Source: Gordonia westfalica
GTDB taxonomy: Bacteria > Actinomycetota > Actinomycetes > Mycobacteriales > Mycobacteriaceae
Reading direction: 5' to 3'
Length of the DNA: 64,000 bases
Assembly (NCBI RefSeq): GCF_900105725.1
Contig: NZ_FNLM01000034.1
Location: 496,001 to 560,000 of the forward strand
Shown here: piece by piece, positions 39,393 to 49,718 of the stretch
Position numbering within the stretch: the stretch's first letter is position 1
Layout: the number at the start of each line of letters is the position of its first letter
Translations under genes and position numbers: made by a program
Notes under the pieces: generated by a model
Seen by the model: only the letters and a program-made list of their open reading frames with translations
What the model was told of the DNA's origin: nothing
Databases searched by the model: none

Positions 39393-40646
39393 TCAGAACA
39401 ACTGTTGAACAAGGGGAACCGGGAGGGCCCATCGGTAGCGCTCGAACGCCGCGACCGCGAAGACCACGGCGATGCTCACCGGGACGATGGCCAGGCTCGG
39501 CCACGGCCGCGTCGCGAGGGTGTGTGATCGCCGGATCGGGTTCTCGAATGCGTGATACATGGCCGCGGCGAGCACGAAAGACGCTGCGATGAGCAACAAC
39601 TGCACGGGAAGGGAGAAGTCGTCGCCGATGCGGGCGGCGGTGATCGTGAAGATCGGCCAGTGCACGAGGTAGAGCGAGTAGGAGAGGTCGCCGATGTAGA
39701 CGAAGGTGCGAGTGCCCAGCACTGCGGCCGGGGCCGTCGGCTTCTCTCGCATCCCGGCGACGAGGATCGCTGCGGCGCCGAGCACCGGGATCGCGGCCAC
39801 CCAGCCCGGGAATCGACTGCTGTCGTCGAGACAGGTGACCGCCCATGCGATTGCCGCGACGCCGGACCAGCCCAGGATCGTCGCCGTGACCGGACTGGTC
39901 GCGATCTTGGCCGCCAGCCACGGCCCGGCCACCGCGATCAGGCAACCGATGGCCAACTCCCAGGCCCGGGTCAGCGGCGAGAAGAACGCCGCGACCCCGT
40001 TGGCAGGGGTCAACATGATCGAGTACAGGTAGCTGACCGCGACGATGGCGATCAGGAGCCCGACGAGCATCTGCCGCAACGTGACCCGTCGGGTCCGGGC
40101 CGCGCCGACGATTGCCACGAGCACCACCGACGGCCAGACCAGGTAGAACTGCTCCTCCACCGCCAGCGACCAGTAGTGCTGCAGCGGGGACGGATCACCA
40201 CCCAGTCGGGCGTAGTCGGTTCCGGTGGCGATGAAATGGAAGTTGGCGAGGAACAGTGAGGCGGACGTCGCATCCGGCAGAACCCGTGCTCCGCGAAGGA
40301 AGTTGGTGAGTTCGAAGGTAGCGATGACGGTCAGCGCGATCACCAGGGTGGCCGCCGGGACGATGCGACGAGCGCGTTTCGCGTAGAAGTCGAGGAACCA
40401 GGCCCCTTGCGACTGCGTGGAGTCCGACCGACCCGGCCGCCGCAGGAGCATTCGGGTGATCACGTAGCCGGAGATCACGAAGAAGACGTCGACGCCGACG
40501 AATCCCCCTGGGAAACCAGGCATTCCGACATGGTCGAGGACGACGACCAGAACCGCTACCGCGCGCAGACCCTGGACGTCGAGCCAGCGTTCCCGATAGG
40601 ACGGCTGCGGTTGTTCACCGCGCACGGCATCGACTGCAACCGCCAC
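39393..40646 (-). CDS. Acyltransferase 3 (OafA/YrhL-type) integral membrane protein
   Basis: The 417-residue protein is an AT3 transacylase with about ten TM segments. It starts WLDVQGLRAVAVLVVVLDHVGMPGFPGGFVGVDVFFVISGYVITRMLL, the conserved R/H region, and has FYAKRARRIVPAATLV and DPSPLQHYWSLAVEEQFYLVWPSVVL. AT3 proteins move acetyl or acyl groups onto surface polymers. It lacks the fused SGNH domain, which is encoded by the next gene. A DtxR/IdeR-like box lies 60 nt upstream in a plausible -35/-10 spacer, so iron may control the pair. Start GTG at 40646 is moderately sure. Confidence 0.88.
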   Translation of the reverse strand: MAVAVDAVRGEQPQPSYRERWLDVQGLRAVAVLVVVLDHVGMPGFPGGFVGVDVFFVISGYVITRMLLRRPGRSDSTQSQGAWFLDFYAKRARRIVPAATLVIALTVIATFELTNFLRGARVLPDATSASLFLANFHFIATGTDYARLGGDPSPLQHYWSLAVEEQFYLVWPSVVLVAIVGAARTRRVTLRQMLVGLLIAIVAVSYLYSIMLTPANGVAAFFSPLTRAWELAIGCLIAVAGPWLAAKIATSPVTATILGWSGVAAIAWAVTCLDDSSRFPGWVAAIPVLGAAAILVAGMREKPTAPAAVLGTRTFVYIGDLSYSLYLVHWPIFTITAARIGDDFSLPVQLLLIAASFVLAAAMYHAFENPIRRSHTLATRPWPSLAIVPVSIAVVFAVAAFERYRWALPVPLVQQLF

Positions 40647-40705
40647 CCTGCCCGCCTTCGTCCCCGGTGAGCTTGCTGCGCAGCTCCTGACGGGAAAGTT
40701 AGCAT

Positions 40706-40724
40706 GCAGGTTAGGCTAGCCTCA
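40706..40724. promoter_or_regulatory. DtxR/IdeR-like iron box before the AT3 gene
   Basis: GCAGGTTAGGCTAGCCTCA fits 15 of 19 positions of the DtxR/IdeR consensus TWAGGTWAGSCTWACCTWA. On the minus strand it lies between TTGAGG (-35 like, 40721-40726) and TAACTT (-10 like), 18 nt apart, in front of the acyltransferase gene. It touches the stop codon of the DUF1992 gene. Confidence 0.7.
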
Positions 40725-41132
40725 ACTTGGTCCCCGGCGGGTCACTCGCCAACGGCGAACCATGTCCTCGACGTCGACGGTGTGCGCGACCACGCTGTGC
40801 GGCAACGCAACCTGGCGCGAGGCCAGGAGGGCCTCCCGGACGCGGCGGTTGAAGTCGAGGAGGATGTCGCGGACCGCGGACTCGTCGGCGATCCCGCGCA
40901 ACGACTCCGGGAAATCCTGCGCTTCCCGGCGCAGCTGTAGCGGCGCCGGGAGGAGCGCCGAGGTGTCCAGGTCCTCGTCGCGGATCTTGCGCTTGACCCA
41001 CCAGTCGGGATCGTCGCTGTCGGAGAGGTCGAGGGGCTTCCCGGCACCCGGCAGGTTGTCGAACTCGCCGCGTTCGGTCGCCTCACGGATCATCCGCTCG
41101 ACGCGTGACTCGAATCGCCCGGAATGAACCAC
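40722..41132 (-). CDS. DUF1992 (DnaJ-C28-like) protein
   Basis: The 136-residue protein carries the DUF1992 motif SRVERMIREATERGEFDNLPGAGKPLDL and DPDWWVKRKIRDEDL near the N-terminus, shared with the DnaJ homologue C28 family but without a J domain. It may be a small cytoplasmic accessory protein; the function is not known. It lies 24 nt downstream of sufT in the same direction and could be the tail of the SUF transcript. Confidence 0.82.
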   Translation of the reverse strand: MVHSGRFESRVERMIREATERGEFDNLPGAGKPLDLSDSDDPDWWVKRKIRDEDLDTSALLPAPLQLRREAQDFPESLRGIADESAVRDILLDFNRRVREALLASRQVALPHSVVAHTVDVEDMVRRWRVTRRGPS

Positions 41133-41156
41133 GACGTCATGCCCGTGAGCAGGGGC

Positions 41157-41557
41157 CTAGACGGTGAAGCCCAGGGCTCGAAGCTGTTCGCGGCCGTCGT
41201 CGGTGATCTTGTCGGGGCCCCACGGCGGCAGCCACACCCAGTTGATCTCGAGATCGGTGCACAGACCGCTGCCGACCAGGGCGCCGCGCGACTGATCCTC
41301 GATGACGTCGGTCAGCGGGCAGGCCGCCGACGTGAGGGTCATGTCGATCTTCGCGACGGCGTCGTCGGTCACCTCGATGCCGTAGACGAGTCCGAGGTCG
41401 ACGACGTTGATCCCCAGCTCGGGGTCGACGACGTCGCGCATCGCCTCTTCGACGTCCTCGAGGGCCGGGAGCGAGGTCGCGGGCGCCGCGGGGTACCTGC
41501 CGGGGTGGTGTCCGCGACCGGGCCGGTGTCTGTCGCTGTGGTGGTCTCGTCGCTCAT
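41157..41557 (-). CDS. sufT: SufT-like Fe-S assembly protein (DUF59), apparent frameshift
   Basis: The C-terminal part is a clear SufT/DUF59 (Rv1466-like) protein: EEAMRDVVDPELGINVVDLGLVYGIEV, SAACPLTDVIEDQSRGALVGSGL, WVWLPPWGPDKITDDGREQLRALGFTV. The translation start, an ATG that overlaps the sufU stop by 4 nt and has GCGGAG upstream, is in a different frame (MSDETTTATDTGPV). One missing C in the CCCC run near 41490-41493 would join them smoothly (TTPAGTPAAPATSLPALEDV). In the body frame no ATG, GTG or TTG exists between the sufU stop and the internal ATG of EEAM. Either a sequencing error or a true mutation; the family is certain. Confidence 0.85.
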
Positions 41558-42036
41558 GCTGTCTCCGCTTCTCTGTCGTGGCTGTCGGTAGCGTGAACGT
41601 CCATGGTCTGGGCGAGCGCATCCTTGAACGCCATCCAGCCGAGGAGTGCGCACTTGACGCGCGCGGGGTACTTGCTGACGCCGGTGAACGCGATGCCGTC
41701 ACCGATGACGTCCTCGTCGCCCGGATCCTTACCGCGGGAGGTCATCATCGCGTTGAACGACTCGACGATGGCCAGGGCCTCGCCGACCGACTGGCCGACG
41801 ATCAGGTCGTACAGCACCGACGTCGAGGCCTGCGAGATGGAACATCCCTGGCCGTCGTAGGACACGTCGTCGATCGTCGTTCCGTCGTCGGAGACCGCGA
41901 CGCGCAGGGTCACCTCGTCGCCGCAGGTCGGATTGACGTGGTGCACCTCGGTGCCGAACGGCTCGCGCAGGCCACGACCGTGCGGGTGCTTGTAGTGGTC
42001 CAGGATCACTTCCTGGTACATCTGCTCCATCCGCAT
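41554..42036 (-). CDS. sufU: SufU Fe-S scaffold/sulfur transfer protein
   Basis: The 160-residue zinc-dependent sulfur shuttle accepts persulfide from SufS. It has the three conserved cysteines: HHVNPTCGDEVTL, YDGQGCSISQASTSVLYDLI and PARVKCALLGW, plus the SufU-type insertion (FNAMMTSRGKDPGDEDVIGD). It starts 3 nt after the sufS stop, and sufT overlaps its stop by 4 nt (ATGA). Confidence 0.96.
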   Translation of the reverse strand: MRMEQMYQEVILDHYKHPHGRGLREPFGTEVHHVNPTCGDEVTLRVAVSDDGTTIDDVSYDGQGCSISQASTSVLYDLIVGQSVGEALAIVESFNAMMTSRGKDPGDEDVIGDGIAFTGVSKYPARVKCALLGWMAFKDALAQTMDVHATDSHDREAETA

Positions 42037-42039
42037 GAT

Positions 42040-43344
<1,305 letters not shown>

Positions 43345-43372
43345 CTACGTGCACCTCCTCCAGGTGTTTGGT

Positions 43373-44146
43373 TCAGCCGGCCTTCGCCGCCGAGGTGAAC
43401 CGCTCGTAGCCGTTCTCCTCGAGCACGTCGGCCAGCTCGGAGCCGCCCGACTCGACGACGCGGCCGTTGACGAACACGTGCACGAAGTCCGGCTTGATGT
43501 AGCGGAGGATGCGCGTGTAGTGCGTGATCAGCAGCACGCCACCGTTGTCGCGCTCCTTGTAGCGGTTGACACCCTCGCTCACGACGCGCAGCGCGTCGAC
43601 GTCGAGACCGGAGTCGGTCTCGTCGAGGATGGCGATCTTCGGCTTGAGCAGATCGAGCTGAAGGATCTCGTGGCGCTTCTTCTCGCCGCCGGAGAAGCCC
43701 TCGTTGACGCTGCGCTCGGAGAACGACGGATCGATCTCCAGCGCGGTCATCGCCTCCTTGGTCTCCTTGACCCAGTGGCGCAGCTTCGGGGCCTCGCCGC
43801 GGACCGCGGTGGCGGCGGTGCGCAGGAAGTTCGACATCGAGACGCCGGGCACCTCGACGGGGTACTGCATGGCCAGGAACAGGCCGGCACGCGCACGCTC
43901 GTCGACGCTCATCTCCAGCACGTCCTCGCCGTCGAGGGTGATCGACCCCGAGGTCACCTGGTACTTCGGGTGGCCGGCGATGGCGTAGGACAGCGTCGAC
44001 TTGCCCGAGCCGTTGGGGCCCATGATCGCGTGCGTCTCACCGGACTTCACGGTCAGGTCGACACCCTTGAGGATGTGGATGGGCTCGGCGTCGGCGTCGG
44101 TCTGGGCGACGTCGACGTGCAGGTCACGGATTTCCAGTGTGGTCAT
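43373..44146 (-). CDS. sufC: SufC ATPase of the Fe-S assembly complex
   Basis: The 257-residue ABC-type ATPase powers the SufBC2D scaffold. Walker A MGPNGSGKSTLSYAI, signature FSGGEKKRHEILQ and Walker B KIAILDETDSGLDVDALR (the SufC-specific DETDSGLD) are clear. It follows sufD by 55 nt in the sufRBDCSUT order of actinobacteria. I chose the ATG at 44146 (MTTLEIRDLHV). Confidence 0.97.
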   Translation of the reverse strand: MTTLEIRDLHVDVAQTDADAEPIHILKGVDLTVKSGETHAIMGPNGSGKSTLSYAIAGHPKYQVTSGSITLDGEDVLEMSVDERARAGLFLAMQYPVEVPGVSMSNFLRTAATAVRGEAPKLRHWVKETKEAMTALEIDPSFSERSVNEGFSGGEKKRHEILQLDLLKPKIAILDETDSGLDVDALRVVSEGVNRYKERDNGGVLLITHYTRILRYIKPDFVHVFVNGRVVESGGSELADVLEENGYERFTSAAKAG

Positions 44147-44201
44147 GTTCTGTGTCTCTCTTACAGGCTGTGGGAGGTTCGTGGTCAGGCGCGAAAGCTG
44201 C

Positions 44202-45389
44202 TCAGGCGCCCGAGAGTTCGAGCTCGCGCTCGACGGCGGCGGACAGTCGCTCACGCAGCTCGGGCACACCGATCTTGGCGATCACCTCGCCGAAGAATCC
44301 GCGGATCACGAGGCGTCGGGCCAGATCCTCGGGGATGCCGCGAGCCTGCAGGTAGAACAGCTGCTCGTCGTCGAAGCGTCCGGTGGCACTGGCGTGGCCG
44401 GCACCGACGATCTCGCCCGTCTCGATCTCGAGGTTCGGCACCGAGTCGGCGCGGGCATTGTCGGTGAGCACCAGGTTGCGGTTGAGCTCGAAGGTGTCGG
44501 TGCCCTCGGCCTCGGCGCGGATCAGCACGTCGCCGACCCAGACGGTGTGCGCCTCGCGCGCCCGGTCGCCACTCGTATCGCCCTGCAGCGCACCCTTGTA
44601 CACCACGTTCGAGCGGCAGTTGGGCTGGCTGTGGTCGACGAGGAGTCGCTGTTCGAGGTGCTGACCGGCGTCGGCGAAGTACAGACCCCACAGTTCGACG
44701 TCGCCGCCGGGCGCGTCGTAGTGGACGATCGGCGACAGGCGGACGAGGTTGCCGCCGAAGCTGATCGCGAAGTGCCGGACCACGGAGTCGCGGCCGGTCC
44801 GCACGTGATGCGCGACGACATGCACGGCGTCGTCGTCCCAGTCGTGCACGTTGACGACGGTCAGCGCTGCGCTGTCGCCGACGACGAATTCGACGTTCTC
44901 GGCGAAGGTTCCGCCGCCCTTCTGATCGAGCACCACGACGGCGCGGGCGAAGGGCTCGAGCCGGACCTGGGTGTGCCCGAACGCGGTCTCGCCCTCACCG
45001 GGACCGGTGACGGTGATGGTGACCGGCTCGGCGAGCTCGACCTCGCGGCCGACGGTGACCACCGTGGCCTGGGTGAACGACGAGTACGCCTGTGCGGCAA
45101 CCCGATCGAAGGGCACGCCGCCCTGGCCGAGACGCTCGTCGTCGCGGCCGACGGTCTCCACCTTCACGCCGTCGGCCACACCGGTGACCTCGACGCTCGC
45201 CTCGGCGGTCCGCTGTGCGGAACCGTCGTGCAGACCGCGCAGGCGGCGGAACGGGGTGAAGCGCCAGGCCTCTTCGCGAGGGCTGGGCACCTCGAAGGCG
45301 TTGACGTCGAACGAGGTGAACTGCTCACCCTTGTTGACGACAGGCGAATGCGATCCCGGTGTGTTGACCGGGAGTGTCGGATCGGCCAT
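44202..45389 (-). CDS. sufD: SufD subunit of the Fe-S scaffold complex
   Basis: The 395-residue protein has the SufB/D beta-helix fold, with the C-terminal GHASATGRFDDEQLFYLQARGIPEDLARRLVIRGFFGEVI containing the conserved His, as in SufD. It is shorter and more divergent than SufB. Its ATG overlaps the sufB stop by one base (TGATG), implying coupled translation for equal subunit amounts. Confidence 0.96.
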   Translation of the reverse strand: MADPTLPVNTPGSHSPVVNKGEQFTSFDVNAFEVPSPREEAWRFTPFRRLRGLHDGSAQRTAEASVEVTGVADGVKVETVGRDDERLGQGGVPFDRVAAQAYSSFTQATVVTVGREVELAEPVTITVTGPGEGETAFGHTQVRLEPFARAVVVLDQKGGGTFAENVEFVVGDSAALTVVNVHDWDDDAVHVVAHHVRTGRDSVVRHFAISFGGNLVRLSPIVHYDAPGGDVELWGLYFADAGQHLEQRLLVDHSQPNCRSNVVYKGALQGDTSGDRAREAHTVWVGDVLIRAEAEGTDTFELNRNLVLTDNARADSVPNLEIETGEIVGAGHASATGRFDDEQLFYLQARGIPEDLARRLVIRGFFGEVIAKIGVPELRERLSAAVERELELSGA

Positions 45390-46843
45390 CAGCCGACGGC
45401 TCCTTCCATCTGAAGCTCGATCAGGCGGTTGAGCTCGAGCGCGTATTCCATCGGGAGTTCCTTGGCGATCGGCTCGACGAAGCCGCGGACCACCATGGCC
45501 ATCGCCTCGTCCTCGGTCAAGCCACGGCTCATCAGATAGAAGAGCTGGTCGTCGCTGACCTTCGAGACGGTCGCCTCGTGCCCCATCGTGACGTCGTCCT
45601 CGCGGATGTCGACATAGGGGTAGGTATCACTGCGGGAGATGGTGTCGACCAGCAGCGCATCGCACTTCACCGTCGAACGGCTGCCGTGAGCACCGTTGTT
45701 GATCTTGATCAGACCGCGGTAGGACGCGCGTCCGCCACCACGGGCCACCGACTTGGAGACGATGTTGCTCGAGGTGTTGGGCGCGAGGTGCACCATCTTG
45801 GAACCGGTGTCCTGGTGCTGGCCGGGGCCCGCGAAGGCGACCGAGAGGACCTCGCCCTTGGCGTGCTCGCCGGTCAGCCAGACCGCCGGGTACTTCATGG
45901 TCACCTTGGAGCCGATGTTGCCGTCGACCCACTCCATGGTGGCGCCGGCCTCGGCCTTGGCGCGCTTGGTGACCAGGTTGTAGACGTTGTTCGACCAGTT
46001 CTGGATGGTCGTGTAGCGGCAGCGGCCGCCCTTCTTCACGATGATCTCGACGACCGCGGAGTGCAGCGAGTCGGTCTTGTAGATCGGCGCGGTACAACCC
46101 TCGACGTAGTGCACATAGGCACCCTCGTCGACGATGATCAGCGTGCGCTCGAACTGACCCATGTTCTCGGTGTTGATCCGGAAGTAGGCCTGGAGCGGGA
46201 TGTCGACGTGGACGCCCGGCGGGACGTAGATGAACGAGCCACCCGACCACACCGCGGTGTTGAGCGCGGAGAACTTGTTGTCACCGGCGGGGATGACCGA
46301 CCCGAAGTACTCCTGGAAGATCTCCGGGTGCTCCTTGAGAGCGGTGTCGGTGTCGAGGAAGATCACGCCCTGCTTCTCGAGGTCCTCACGGATCGAGTGG
46401 TAGACGACCTCGGACTCGTACTGCGCGGCGACGCCGGAGACCAGGCGCTGCTTCTCCGCCTCCGGGATGCCGAGCTTGTCGTAGGTGTTCTTGATGTCCT
46501 CGGGGAGGTCGTCCCAGCTGGCGGCCTGCTTCTCGCTGGACCGCACGAAGTACTTGATGTTGTCGAAGTCGATGCCCTCGAGTCCGGCGCCCCAGTGCGG
46601 CATCGGCTTCTTGTCGAAGATCTTCAGTGCCTTGAGGCGCTGCTCGAGCATCCACTCGGGCTCGCTCTTCTTGGCCGAGATGTCGGCGACGACCGCCGGG
46701 GACAACCCGCGCTTGGCGCTGGCGCCGGCCACGTCGGAGTCGGCCCAGCCGTAGCCGTACTTGCCGAGGGCGGCAATCGTCTCTTCCTGCGTGAGGGGAG
46801 CCGGGGCGGTCGGCGTGGTGGCGGCCGGTTCGGTGACGGTCAT
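45389..46843 (-). CDS. sufB: SufB subunit of the Fe-S scaffold complex
   Basis: The 484-residue protein is the main scaffold subunit. It shows [69 protein letters not shown] (with the conserved Cys) and a C-terminal [34 protein letters not shown]. It has no intein, unlike M. tuberculosis Rv1461. It overlaps sufR by 4 nt (ATGA) and sufD by 1 nt. Confidence 0.97.
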   Translation of the reverse strand: MTVTEPAATTPTAPAPLTQEETIAALGKYGYGWADSDVAGASAKRGLSPAVVADISAKKSEPEWMLEQRLKALKIFDKKPMPHWGAGLEGIDFDNIKYFVRSSEKQAASWDDLPEDIKNTYDKLGIPEAEKQRLVSGVAAQYESEVVYHSIREDLEKQGVIFLDTDTALKEHPEIFQEYFGSVIPAGDNKFSALNTAVWSGGSFIYVPPGVHVDIPLQAYFRINTENMGQFERTLIIVDEGAYVHYVEGCTAPIYKTDSLHSAVVEIIVKKGGRCRYTTIQNWSNNVYNLVTKRAKAEAGATMEWVDGNIGSKVTMKYPAVWLTGEHAKGEVLSVAFAGPGQHQDTGSKMVHLAPNTSSNIVSKSVARGGGRASYRGLIKINNGAHGSRSTVKCDALLVDTISRSDTYPYVDIREDDVTMGHEATVSKVSDDQLFYLMSRGLTEDEAMAMVVRGFVEPIAKELPMEYALELNRLIELQMEGAVG

Positions 46844-47649
46844 CGCGTGGCCTTTCGGGTTGTCGTGGGCAGTGTCTGTGAGGTGTCGGGCGGTGGAGAC
46901 TCCGCGGACTCCGGCGGCGGATGTATCGGCACGTGGGTGGTGCAGGCGCAGTCGCCGTTCGCGATGGTCGCCAGGCGTTGCACATGCGTGCCGAGCAATT
47001 CGGTGAAGACCGCGGTCTCGGCCTCACAGAGTTCCGGGAACTCGGTGGCGACATGCGCCACCGGGCAGTGATGCTGGCAGATCTGCATTCCGTTGCCGAC
47101 CTGCCGGGTGTTGGTGGCGTACCCGGCACTGGTCAGCGCGTCGGCGATCTCCTCGACCGTGTCGGAGACGGTCACCGGGTCGGTACTGGGCGACACATCG
47201 GCGACGATCCGTTCGACACGCTCCCGCGCGAAGTCGGCGACGGCTTCGTGCCCGCCGAGGTCACGGAGTTTGCGCATCGCGGCACCGGCGAGGTCGTCAT
47301 AGGCATGGCGCATCTTGCCGCGCCCCTCCGGTGTGAGCTGGAACCACTTAGCCGGACGACCACGACCGCGCTGGCCGAAACCGGTCGACGCGACCTCGAT
47401 GTCCCCGGCACTGGTGAGCGCGTCGAGGTGACGACGCACTCCCGCAGCGGAGATACCGAGACGTTCGCCGATCTCACCGGCGGTGAGCGGGCCGTCCTCG
47501 ACGAGCAGGTTCACCACGGCATCACGCGTCTGGCCGTCGTGGTGGACGTCGACACCACCGGCAGTCGTGTGAGAGGCGGCCGCACCAGCGGAGGGCACGG
47601 CATTGCCGCCGCCCGAAGGCAGCACAACATCGTTCCGCATGGTTTTCAC
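46840..47649 (-). CDS. sufR: SufR-type Fe-S-sensing transcriptional repressor
   Basis: The 269-residue ArsR/DeoR-like regulator has a winged HTH ([33 protein letters not shown], then [20 protein letters not shown]) and a C-terminal Cys set in [24 protein letters not shown], with a further Cys pair in [10 protein letters not shown], suited to bind a cluster. It heads the suf operon and overlaps sufB by 4 nt. I chose the GTG at 47649, which has CACACT 6 nt upstream and overlaps an inverted repeat likely bound by SufR itself; ATG at 47640 is an alternative. Confidence 0.93.
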   Translation of the reverse strand: MKTMRNDVVLPSGGGNAVPSAGAAASHTTAGGVDVHHDGQTRDAVVNLLVEDGPLTAGEIGERLGISAAGVRRHLDALTSAGDIEVASTGFGQRGRGRPAKWFQLTPEGRGKMRHAYDDLAGAAMRKLRDLGGHEAVADFARERVERIVADVSPSTDPVTVSDTVEEIADALTSAGYATNTRQVGNGMQICQHHCPVAHVATEFPELCEAETAVFTELLGTHVQRLATIANGDCACTTHVPIHPPPESAESPPPDTSQTLPTTTRKATR

Positions 47650-47660
47650 AACACGAGTGT
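47646..47660 (-). promoter_or_regulatory. Putative SufR operator at the sufR start
   Basis: On the minus strand ACACT-CGTGT-TGTGA fits the form ACACT-N5-TGTGA that I recall for the SufR site of M. tuberculosis (not verified here). It overlaps both the presumed -10 (CACACT) and the GTG start, an ideal place for autorepression. Confidence 0.6.
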
Positions 47661-47776
47661 GACGTAATTGATTCCACGCTGCCAGCAAGGGTGCCCTTAG
47701 CGATGCGTCCGACTCTCGACCGCAGGTCGCGATTGTCGGGATAAAGGGTGGTCGCGAGGTATCGGCCGCCGCCGAT

Positions 47777-47782
47777 TACAGT
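47777..47782 (+). promoter_or_regulatory. Candidate leaderless-mRNA -10 element (mptB)
   Basis: TACAGT lies 6 nt before the GTG at 47789, in the divergent region between sufR and mptB. Confidence 0.6.
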
Positions 47783-47788
47783 CGTCGT

Positions 47789-49651
47789 GTGCCCGAAACC
47801 ACAGCTGGCCGCCGCGTGCCGGACTTCTTCGGACTCGTGTGGAATCACCTGCTCACCGTGCTGAACTACCTCGGACTGCGCAAACAGCGCCCCGTCGGCC
47901 CCGAGACCGGCGATGCCACCGAGCAGCGCGGCGACTACGGAAAGACCGTCGCCCGCCTACACGACGACGAACGCGAGGTCGGCCCCCTCAACGCCGCGGA
48001 GACCCGTCGCCTCCGCCGCATCAAGCTCTTCGGCGCCACCGGCTCCGTCTTGATCCTGATCGGTGCTCTCGGCACCGGAGCGGTTCCGGTGCTGCAGAAC
48101 CCGGTCGCCGGGATGCGCGTGCTGTCCCTGCCGTCGCGGATGTTCGGCACCGCACTCGCCCTCTCCATCGGCGGCACGATCACCCTGGTGGTCGCCTGGC
48201 TGCTGATCGGCCGCTTCGCGGTGGGCCGATTCAGCGTCGAGGTGCTGCACGGACGCAGTCCGGAGCGTCGGATGAGCCGACGCCAGGCCGACCGGACCCT
48301 CATGCTGTGGATCACGCCGATCGTCCTGGCTCCCCCGCTGCTGAGCAAGGACGTCTACTCCTATCTCGCCCAGAGCGCGATCGCCTTCCGAGGCATGGAT
48401 CCCTACTCGGTGAGCCCGGTGGGCGGCCTCGGCGTCGACCACATCCTCACCCGATCGGTGCCCAACCTCTGGCGCGACACCCCCGCTCCCTACGGACCGC
48501 TGTTCCTATGGATCGGAGAGGGCATCACCAAGGTGACCGGCGAGAACATCACCGCAGCGATCTTCCTGCACCGCATCGTCGCGTTGCTCGGCGTCGCACT
48601 CATCGTGTGGGCGTTGCCCCGGCTGGCACGCCGCTGCGGGGTGTCCTCCGTCGCGGCACTGTGGCTCGGCGCGATGAACCCGCTCGTGATCCTCCATCTG
48701 GTGGGCGGCATCCACAACGAGGCACTCATGCTCGGCCTGATGCTCGTGGGTCTCGAGCTGAGCTTCCGCGCCATCTACGGCGTCGACCGGCTGCGGAAGC
48801 CGGGAACGCTGATACCCACGAGAGCCGGGTGGATACTGATCGCCGGCGGCGCGGTGATAGCGGCGTCCGCGATGATCAAGGTGGCCTCCATGCTCGCGCT
48901 CGGCTTCGTCGGGATCGCCCTGGCCATGCGCTGGGGCGCCACGCTGCCGGCCCTCCGGCACGCGCCGATCCGCGAATGGTGGACCCGATCGAAATGGTCC
49001 GTCTACGCCCTCTGCGTCTCCGCCGGCTTCTATGTGGTGGTGCTCGGCATCGTGATGGTCGGCATCTCACTGGGGACCGGGCTCGGATTCGGCTGGACGG
49101 GCACCCTGTCGACCGGTGAGATCGTCCGGTCATGGATGTCGATGCCGACGCTGCTCGGGGTGACGACGGGCCGGATCGGTGTGACCCTCGGACTCGGCGA
49201 GCAGACCCAGGCGATCCTCGACGTCGCGCGCCCGATCGGTCAGCTCGTCGCGGGTCTGTTCATCATCCGGTGGATGCTCGCGACCCTCGGCGGACGCCTG
49301 CACCCGCTCGGCGCACTGGGTGTGTCAATGGCCACATTCATCCTGTTCTTTCCGTTCGTCCAGGCCTGGTATCTCCTCTGGGCGGTCATCCCGCTCGCGG
49401 CGTGGGCGACGGGTGCCTGGTTCCGGATCTCGACCATCGCGGCGTCCGCGATCATCGCCATCGTCGTGATGCCGACGAGCTCCAACACCAGCGGAGTCGT
49501 TCTCGCGCAGGGCCTTCTGGCGGGTGTGATCATGGTCGCAGCGCTCACCGCACTCTTCTTCGAGGACCGGTCACCGCGCTCGTGGCGTCGTCGCAGAACC
49601 GGGGCCCGGAAGGACACCCCGGAGCCTGCCGACAACGTGCCGAGACCGTGA
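47789..49651 (+). CDS. mptB: MptB-type alpha-1,6-mannosyltransferase (GT-C)
   Basis: The 620-residue polyprenol-phosphomannose-dependent mannosyltransferase elongates the lipomannan backbone in mycolic-acid bacteria. It has a cytoplasmic N-terminus of about 75 residues and then about 12-13 TM segments. The first loop after TM2 contains LSKDVYSYLAQSAIAFRGMDPYSVSPVGGLG, the acidic GT-C motif with DP repeats, and GGIHNEALMLGLMLVGLEL is a second conserved loop. It is divergent from sufR, as Rv1459c/Rv1460. Confidence 0.92.
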   Translation: MPETTAGRRVPDFFGLVWNHLLTVLNYLGLRKQRPVGPETGDATEQRGDYGKTVARLHDDEREVGPLNAAETRRLRRIKLFGATGSVLILIGALGTGAVPVLQNPVAGMRVLSLPSRMFGTALALSIGGTITLVVAWLLIGRFAVGRFSVEVLHGRSPERRMSRRQADRTLMLWITPIVLAPPLLSKDVYSYLAQSAIAFRGMDPYSVSPVGGLGVDHILTRSVPNLWRDTPAPYGPLFLWIGEGITKVTGENITAAIFLHRIVALLGVALIVWALPRLARRCGVSSVAALWLGAMNPLVILHLVGGIHNEALMLGLMLVGLELSFRAIYGVDRLRKPGTLIPTRAGWILIAGGAVIAASAMIKVASMLALGFVGIALAMRWGATLPALRHAPIREWWTRSKWSVYALCVSAGFYVVVLGIVMVGISLGTGLGFGWTGTLSTGEIVRSWMSMPTLLGVTTGRIGVTLGLGEQTQAILDVARPIGQLVAGLFIIRWMLATLGGRLHPLGALGVSMATFILFFPFVQAWYLLWAVIPLAAWATGAWFRISTIAASAIIAIVVMPTSSNTSGVVLAQGLLAGVIMVAALTALFFEDRSPRSWRRRRTGARKDTPEPADNVPRP

Positions 49652-49705
49652 CCATCCCCCGTCGTACCCGCGAACAGCGTTTTTCGTCCGCGGGGTCCGA
49701 GCGCC

Positions 49706-49711
49706 TAGTCT
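49706..49711 (+). promoter_or_regulatory. Candidate leaderless-mRNA -10 element (ABC exporter operon)
   Basis: TAGTCT lies 7 nt before the GTG at 49719, favouring this start for the ABC ATPase gene. Confidence 0.55.
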
Positions 49712-49718
49712 GACCTGT

